DNA of 8,752 nt, taken from assembly GCA_002436765.1 (NCBI GenBank), contig DJNI01000059.1, positions 1-8,752 of the forward strand, read 5' to 3'. Positions within the stretch are counted from its first letter, which is position 1, and every line of letters begins with the position of its first letter. Made by a program: the position numbers and the translations under genes. Origin of the DNA: Clostridiales bacterium UBA6468. GTDB lineage: Bacteria > Bacillota > Clostridia > Oscillospirales > Oscillospiraceae. Below, in pieces: positions 4,510-8,752 of this stretch. The notes beneath the pieces were generated by a model. The model was not told the DNA's origin, made no database searches, and saw only the letters and a program-made list of their open reading frames with translations.

Positions 4510-6212
4510 TGAGCGGAAAGCAGAAGATTCCAGCCAACGAGGAAATCCAGAAGCGCTATGAAAAGGCGTACAGCTTCAACCAGCAGATCGGCCTGTATGA
4601 CACGGTGAAGGTCAACGAGGATTTCTTCATCGGTAATCAATGGGAGGGCGTTGAAAGCAACGGCCTGCCCACTCCCACCTACAACATGTTCAAGCGGATC
4701 ATCAATTTCCAGGTGTCCACCATTACGTCGGACAACATGACCATTCAGGTCACGCCCATGCCCTCCACCTCCCGGTATACCCAGCGGGAGCTGGAACGCT
4801 ACGCCGAGATCATCAATCACCAGTTTGCCGCCATTATCGAGCGGAACCGGATCGTTGCCAAGAACCGGGAGTTTTTGCGCAACGCCGCCGTTACCGGCGA
4901 CGGCTGTATGCACTTCTACTTTGACCCGACCATTGAAAACGGTCAGGATGTCAAGGGGGAGATCGTGGCGGAGATTGTGGACAACCTCCGGGTGCTGTTC
5001 GGCAATCCCAACTGCCGGGATGTGCAGCGTCAGCCATGGATCATCCTCGTGCGCCGGGAGCTGGTGGAGGACGTCCGCTGGCGGGCGGAGGAGCTGAAAA
5101 AGGCCGGTCAATGCGGCATTGACGACCCGGACAGCATCACGGCGGATTCCGAGAAGTTCCAGAACAAATATGACAGCTACACCGACGACAAGGTGACGGT
5201 GCTGACGCACTATTTCCGGAACCGGGACACCCGCACCATCTGGTGCATCGAGAGCACGGAGAAGGGGATTCTCCGCAATGCCTATGACACGGGCTACAGC
5301 CTATACCCGCTGATCTGGATCAACTGGGACTATATCCGGGACTGCTACCACGGCCAGGCGCTGGTCACCGGAATGCTGCCAAACCAGAAGTTCATCAACA
5401 AGATGTTCGCCCTTGTGGGCATCTCCCTTCTGACTACGGCGTTCCCGAAGGTCATCTATAACAAGAACTCAGTCAAGCATTGGGACGGCAGCGTGGGAAC
5501 GGCCATCGGAATTACCGGAGACGTGGCGAATGCGGCGAAGATCATCGACGGGGCTTCTGTCAGTCCTCAGATCGCCCAGTTCATCGAACTGAGCTTTGAC
5601 AAGACCCACGCCTTGCTGGGCGCGTCGGACGTGGCGATGGGTGATTCGCGGATAGAAACCACAAGCGCCATCATTGCCCTGCAAAGAGCGGCCAACACGC
5701 CTATGGAGCTGACCAAGCAGAACGACTATCAGTGCATGGAAGAAGCGGGAAGAATCTGGCTCGACATGATGGCGACAAAGTATGGCACCCGCATGGTGGA
5801 GACTTCGCTGGACATGGACAAGCCGGGTGAGCAGCCTCTTGGAATGCAGCTGCCCAAGCAGACATTCATGCAGCCTTTCGACTTTGGCATCCTGAAGGAG
5901 CTTCAGCTGTCCATCAAGCAGGATGTGGGCGCCTGTTCCTACTGGTCGGAGATGGCCTCCATGCAGACGCTGGACAACCTTCTGATGAACCATCTGATCA
6001 CACCGAAGCAGTACATTGAGCGGCTCCCCAACGGCTATATCACCAGAAAGCAGGAGCTTCTGGACGATTTTGAAGCGGCGGCGATGGGCGGCGTTCCCTC
6101 TGAAAATCCGGGAACGGGAATGAGCATGCAGACCACGTCGGAGGAAATGCCGGTCAATGGCGGCGGCGGAAACGGGGTGCTGCAAAGAGCGCTGAACAGG
6201 GAGGGAGCGTAA
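4509..6212 (+). CDS. Portal protein
   Basis: A 567-residue protein forming the dodecameric ring at one capsid vertex through which DNA enters and leaves. Evidence: the N-terminal 'FFIGNQWEG' (residues 39-47), typical of P22-like portals; the long mixed region; 'WINWDYIRDCYHGQALVTGMLPNQKFINK' type stretch in the middle (about 274-300), matching the conserved 'G...l...Q..iN' portal core; and the long helices in the C-terminal third with a 'TTSAIIALQRA' segment (about 393-403). The last 40 residues are a Gly/Met/Ser-rich flexible tail. The family is close in style to P22 gp1, the podovirus-like portal group. It lies after the capsid gene rather than directly after the terminase, which is unusual. 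Start ATG at 4509 is set by the one-base overlap with the gene before. Confidence 0.9.
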   Translation: MSGKQKIPANEEIQKRYEKAYSFNQQIGLYDTVKVNEDFFIGNQWEGVESNGLPTPTYNMFKRIINFQVSTITSDNMTIQVTPMPSTSRYTQRELERYAEIINHQFAAIIERNRIVAKNREFLRNAAVTGDGCMHFYFDPTIENGQDVKGEIVAEIVDNLRVLFGNPNCRDVQRQPWIILVRRELVEDVRWRAEELKKAGQCGIDDPDSITADSEKFQNKYDSYTDDKVTVLTHYFRNRDTRTIWCIESTEKGILRNAYDTGYSLYPLIWINWDYIRDCYHGQALVTGMLPNQKFINKMFALVGISLLTTAFPKVIYNKNSVKHWDGSVGTAIGITGDVANAAKIIDGASVSPQIAQFIELSFDKTHALLGASDVAMGDSRIETTSAIIALQRAANTPMELTKQNDYQCMEEAGRIWLDMMATKYGTRMVETSLDMDKPGEQPLGMQLPKQTFMQPFDFGILKELQLSIKQDVGACSYWSEMASMQTLDNLLMNHLITPKQYIERLPNGYITRKQELLDDFEAAAMGGVPSENPGTGMSMQTTSEEMPVNGGGGNGVLQRALNREGA

Positions 6213-6809
6213 ATGGCAAAGATACCGGAACTGACCGCCGATATGGAGGTCATTCAGAAGCTGGGCAGACGCCCGAATTCGGATGACGGCCTTACCGAGG
6301 CGGGATTCAAGGCAAAGTTCGACGAGGCGGGTATTGCCATCAAGAAGTTTATAAACCAGTACGTTGTTCCCGCCATCAACGACTATGTTGTCAGTACCGA
6401 CGGGTTGCTGGACAGGTCGGGCGGCACCATGACTGGGAATATCGCCATGAGCGGGAAAAAGGTAACGGGGCTGGGTGCACCTTCGGATAATGCCGACGCG
6501 GCGAACAAGAGCTATGTGGACACATCTCTAACCAACGCTAAGACGGTTGCGAAGACCGCTACGCTGACGGTTGCCGGGTGGACTGGAAGCGCCCCGTATG
6601 TCCAGTCTGTTACGGTTTCCGGCCTGACGGACGCAAAGAAAGCTATGGCTTATCCCGTGTACGGCAGTGACGCAAGCGCCAATATTGCGCTGAAAGAGGC
6701 GTGCGGCATGGTGAGCTTTGCTTCCCGGGATGGCAGCGTGATGACGTTCACATGCCTGGAGGACAAGCCCACGGTGGATATTCCCATCACGGTGGAGGTG
6801 TACGTATGA
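6213..6809 (+). CDS. Tail-fibre-like structural protein with GGTMTG motif
   Basis: A 198-residue virion protein, likely trimeric. Residues 1-60 are helical. Residues 69-103 carry the fibre repeat pattern 'SGGTMTG-N-IAM-S-G-KKVTGL..P...DAANKSYVD', a recurring element in long and side tail fibres that links shaft segments. Residues 115-198 are a small beta domain ('ATLTVAGWTGSAPYVQSVTVSGL...ITVEVYV') resembling the end domain of phage baseplate/fibre proteins. Only one copy of the repeat is present, so this is a short fibre or an adaptor to the next gene. GGGAGGGAGCG precedes the ATG, which directly abuts the portal stop. The next gene starts within its stop codon (ATGA). Family call good; exact role (fibre, connector or tail tip) uncertain. 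Confidence 0.75.
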   Translation: MAKIPELTADMEVIQKLGRRPNSDDGLTEAGFKAKFDEAGIAIKKFINQYVVPAINDYVVSTDGLLDRSGGTMTGNIAMSGKKVTGLGAPSDNADAANKSYVDTSLTNAKTVAKTATLTVAGWTGSAPYVQSVTVSGLTDAKKAMAYPVYGSDASANIALKEACGMVSFASRDGSVMTFTCLEDKPTVDIPITVEVYV

Positions 6810-7885
6810 GTATTGCGGTGCCTTTAAATGGGTTCGGCACTGGCGGCAACAACCAGGTGCTTATAAATGTTGTCGGAGGATTAACTCAACCGGAGAACCC
6901 CAAATATGGCACGATATGGATTCGGACAAGTACCCCTGTCAATGGGTGGGAAGTATTTCCAGTCACGCCTGTATGGGACTCCGGAGAAGGCCACGTTTAT
7001 ATTCAAAACGTACCGGCTACCGATGATAACATTCCAAATTTTACCGCGCTAGATTATTTGCGAAAGCCATATGGCGCGATTTGGCTTAGACTTTCTGGCG
7101 CTATGCAGCGGGTTAACGGAGCGTGGGTGAGACAGGATGCGTGGGTGTGGAGAGATAATGTATGGACGCAGTTTTCCGCCACTAGAAACACCCCCGAATT
7201 CACCTATACCGGCGACTACGCAATCGTCGACGATAGCGACAAAGCCATTTCGGATTTCGCGACCTGGACGGGCAACTGGAAAATCCGCTTCCTCACCTCC
7301 GGCACGCTGACGTTTACCAACCTCAACGGTGCGGGAAACGGTATCGACGTCTTCCTCGTTGGGGGTGGCGGCGGAAGCGGAGGTATTATCGGCTGGTACC
7401 CTCAAGGGGGCGGCGGTAGTGGCTACACGAAGACGGTGAAAAACATAACCCTCGCGCCCAACACGGCTTACGCCGTTGCTGTTGGTGCAGGCGGGAAGGC
7501 AGGTTCAACAGGAGGCGCTTCAAAGTTCGGGAGCGTTGCAACGGCAAATGGCGGGTCTGGCACGTCAAATACTAACGGCGGCAATGGTGGCTCCGGCGGG
7601 GTGGCCGGTGGCGCTAACGGGGGTACTGCACCCGGAATAGATGGTTCTGATGGTAAGTCTGGTGCGAATGGTACCGGCGGCAAGGGGCAGGGAACCACAA
7701 CGAGAGAATTTGGGGAGACGTCCGGAACACTGTATGCCGGTGGCGGAAACGGCGGTGGCGGCCTCACAACGCCGAAAAGCGCTGCTAATACAGGTAACGG
7801 TGGAACATCCCCAGCCGGTGGAGCTGAAACCGCTACCGGCAAGGCAGGATATTCCGGCATCGTCATCATCCGCAACAAGCGATAG
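6806..7885 (+). CDS. Glycine-rich tail fibre / receptor-binding protein
   Basis: A 359-residue protein. The start at 6806 is chosen over an upstream in-frame ATG at 6701 because it overlaps the preceding stop (ATGA) and has GGAGG 7 bases before it. Residues 1-130 are tryptophan-rich with a doubled unit: 'YGTIWIR...NGW' at 34-48 and 'YGAIWLR...NGAW' at 89-107. Residues 154-170 ('TWTGNWKIRFLTSGTLTF') lead into a glycine-rich domain from 183 ('FLVGGGGGSGG') through 340, with the typical end 'GYSGIVIIR'. This matches the Gly_rich_2-type domain common in phage fibres, where loops between polyglycine helices bind the host receptor. It follows a fibre protein and precedes fibre-associated small genes. 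Parts of it (6850-7190) are less GC-rich and use more AAT, ATA and AGT codons than the head genes, as in recently exchanged fibre genes. Confidence 0.8.
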   Translation: MSIAVPLNGFGTGGNNQVLINVVGGLTQPENPKYGTIWIRTSTPVNGWEVFPVTPVWDSGEGHVYIQNVPATDDNIPNFTALDYLRKPYGAIWLRLSGAMQRVNGAWVRQDAWVWRDNVWTQFSATRNTPEFTYTGDYAIVDDSDKAISDFATWTGNWKIRFLTSGTLTFTNLNGAGNGIDVFLVGGGGGSGGIIGWYPQGGGGSGYTKTVKNITLAPNTAYAVAVGAGGKAGSTGGASKFGSVATANGGSGTSNTNGGNGGSGGVAGGANGGTAPGIDGSDGKSGANGTGGKGQGTTTREFGETSGTLYAGGGNGGGGLTTPKSAANTGNGGTSPAGGAETATGKAGYSGIVIIRNKR

Positions 7886-7896
7886 GAGGGAACACA

Positions 7897-8145
7897 ATGG
7901 CAAAATCAATGGCACTTATTGAAAACGGCACCGTGGCCAACATGCTATGGTGTTCCGATTCTGAGCCGGAGACGGAATCCCTCATCGACCCCGCAGACCG
8001 CCCGGTTGGCATCGGCGACACCTATAGCGACGGTAAATTCTGCCGGGATGGGGTGGAAATTCTCACCCCGCTGGAAGCCGCCCAGAAGCAAAATGCCGAG
8101 TACGAAGCTGCCCTATCTGAAATCGAGGAGGCTTTAGACGTATGA
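7897..8145 (+). CDS. Small fibre-associated phage protein, function unknown
   Basis: An 82-residue protein. The N-terminal half has the pattern 'ALIENGTVANMLWCSD...VGIGDTYSDGKFCRDG', a short beta-rich form often found in small genes right after fibre genes (XkdW-like or fibre-assembly type). The last 25 residues are a charged helix ('EAAQKQNAEYEAALSEIEEAL') likely to form a coiled coil. It may be a chaperone or a small part of the fibre tip; neither is proven. GGAGGGAACACA stands before the ATG, 11 bases after the fibre gene stop. Its own stop overlaps the next start (ATGA). Confidence 0.65.
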   Translation: MAKSMALIENGTVANMLWCSDSEPETESLIDPADRPVGIGDTYSDGKFCRDGVEILTPLEAAQKQNAEYEAALSEIEEALDV

Positions 8146-8264
8146 CGATCGAAGAACGCAAAAACGCGATTCTGGCGAAAATCGCCGAGATCAAGGCCAG
8201 TGGCGGCGAGGAACAGTTGCAAGAGCTGGATGCCGCCTACCGGGAAGGGGTGAACAGTCTGTGA
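8142..8264 (+). CDS. 40-residue helical protein, function unknown
   Basis: A very small gene supported by overlaps on both sides: its ATG overlaps the stop before it (ATGA) and its TGA overlaps the next GTG start (GTGA). Upstream GAGGAGG (8125-8131) lies about 10 bases from the ATG. The protein begins 'MTIEERKNAILA' and is nearly all helix-forming, charged, with no hydrophobic segment. The start resembles that of the next protein ('MTQEERKSIMYA'), which suggests a shared origin or a shared binding partner. No family is recognised. Confidence 0.6.
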   Translation: MTIEERKNAILAKIAEIKASGGEEQLQELDAAYREGVNSL

Positions 8265-8710
8265 CCCAAGAGGAAAGAAAAAGCATCATGTATGCCCAGG
8301 GGCGTGCGAATGCGCTTGCGTTGCAGGAGAAAGCCCCCGCCATGAGCGGCACTGAGCTGAACGCAGCGGATGGGGATATCCCGTCCTTCGCGGCCGCAGT
8401 GGCCAACAAGAACATGCTGGAACGTGCGGCGGGGTTCGTGTGCCGGTCTTCCGCCGGACGTGTGGTGCGGCTGGTGCAGCCCTATGACAGCACCATCTAC
8501 ACCCAGGAACCTGAGGAATTATCTGCCCAGTGGGGCTTTGCCTGGAGTACTGACCCGGCGAAAGCCCTCCCGTTCATTGCTGCGGCCACCAGCCCCTATA
8601 ACAAAGGCGATTTCTGCACAGAGAACGGAAAGGTGTACCGCTCCACGGCGGACAATAACGTGTGCTCTCCCTCTGCGTATCCGGATTATTGGGAGGAAGT
8701 GACCGCATGA
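8261..8710 (+). CDS. Carbohydrate-binding-module-like phage protein
   Basis: A 149-residue protein starting at GTG within the preceding stop (GTGA); no other start gives the coupled layout. Residues 1-25 are a helix. Residues 55-105 form a beta-type domain of unknown class ('GFVCRSSAGRVVRLVQPYDS...WSTDPAKA'). Residues 110-148 ('SPYNKGDFCTENGKVYRSTADN...SPSAYPDYWEEV') fit the pattern of CBM5/12-like chitin- or glycan-binding modules: aromatic Tyr, Trp at intervals and 'G..V...GK.Y'. The likely role is binding cell-wall sugars as part of the fibre or tail tip, or helping the lytic enzyme downstream. It has no signal peptide and no catalytic domain. It overlaps the next gene by 4 bases (ATGA). 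Confidence 0.7.
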   Translation: MTQEERKSIMYAQGRANALALQEKAPAMSGTELNAADGDIPSFAAAVANKNMLERAAGFVCRSSAGRVVRLVQPYDSTIYTQEPEELSAQWGFAWSTDPAKALPFIAAATSPYNKGDFCTENGKVYRSTADNNVCSPSAYPDYWEEVTA

Positions 8711-8752
8711 CAGTCAAGCAAATCCAGTGCCTCCTGACCTACCTGGGCTATT
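8707..8752 (+). CDS. Start of a probable peptidoglycan-binding endolysin (partial)
   Basis: Only the first 15 codons are present: MTVKQIQCLLTYLGY, open at the window edge. The pattern 'V..IQ.LL.YLGY' is typical for the first helix of a PG_binding_1 domain, which in phages of this kind starts or ends a cell-wall hydrolase. The ATG overlaps the stop of the gene before (ATGA). The position after the fibre and glycan-binding genes also fits a lysis gene. The call is an inference from a very short piece; a tail protein with the same domain is possible. Confidence 0.4.
   Translation, partial: MTVKQIQCLLTYLGY

Noticed and set aside
6701..6805. Upstream in-frame ATG as start of the glycine-rich fibre
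   Set aside because: It would overlap the previous gene by over 100 bases in another frame, has no ribosome site, and gives a His/Gly-rich, non-domain leader; the ATGA overlap at 6806 is much better.
7560..7800. GGCGG-type imperfect repeats as a DNA repeat array
   Set aside because: They follow from glycine codons of the polyglycine domain; there is no fixed unit or spacing as in a CRISPR or satellite array.

Overview
The window is a piece of a double-stranded DNA tailed-phage (or prophage) genome, covering the DNA-packaging, capsid, portal and tail-fibre/lysis-entry section. All protein genes lie on the + strand. The DNA is GC-rich, Shine-Dalgarno sites are strong and purine-rich (a perfect TAAGGAGG precedes the capsid gene), and there is a cysteine-rich KTR zinc-ribbon protein of the kind common in Clostridia and their mobile elements. 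Together these suggest a GC-rich Firmicutes host, probably a gut clostridium; this is inference from style, not a species identification. No integrase, repressor or host gene is visible, so integrated and free phage cannot be told apart here.

Layout: (1) 1-417, no protein gene. It holds an AT-rich stretch, a G-run tract, a tRNA-Ile(GAT), a 73-nt hairpin-rich spacer and a tRNA-Asn(GTT). (2) 418-642, small KTR zinc-ribbon protein whose 3' end is also a 14-bp terminator-like hairpin. (3) 642-6212, head module: large terminase, scaffolding protein, major capsid protein with a C-terminal Ig-like chitobiase-type domain, a 99-residue single-pass membrane protein of unknown role, then the portal. Having the portal after the capsid gene, and no small terminase in front of the large one, departs from the usual order. 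(4) 6213-7885, two fibre-type proteins, one with a GGTMTG...DAANKSYVD fibre motif and one with a long glycine-rich receptor-binding-type domain. (5) 7897-8752, a chain of small genes overlapping by 4 bases (ATGA/GTGA): an 82-residue fibre-associated protein, a 40-residue helical protein, a 149-residue protein ending in a carbohydrate-binding-like module, and the start of a probable peptidoglycan-binding endolysin that runs off the window.

How the genes work together: scaffold and capsid protein would build the procapsid on the portal, the terminase would pump DNA through the portal, and the fibre and carbohydrate-binding proteins would contact the cell surface. The two tRNAs decode Asn AAY and Ile AUY codons; the capsid gene is strongly biased to AAC (9 of 10 Asn) and ATC (18 of 19 Ile). 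No head-tail connector, tail tube or tape-measure gene is present between portal and fibres, so either they lie elsewhere or the particle is short-tailed.

The most interesting items are the same eight-residue motif at both ends of the scaffolding protein, the domain fused to the capsid protein, the unknown membrane protein between capsid and portal, the terminator hairpin inside the KTR reading frame, and two hairpins with nearly the same loop between terminase and scaffold.
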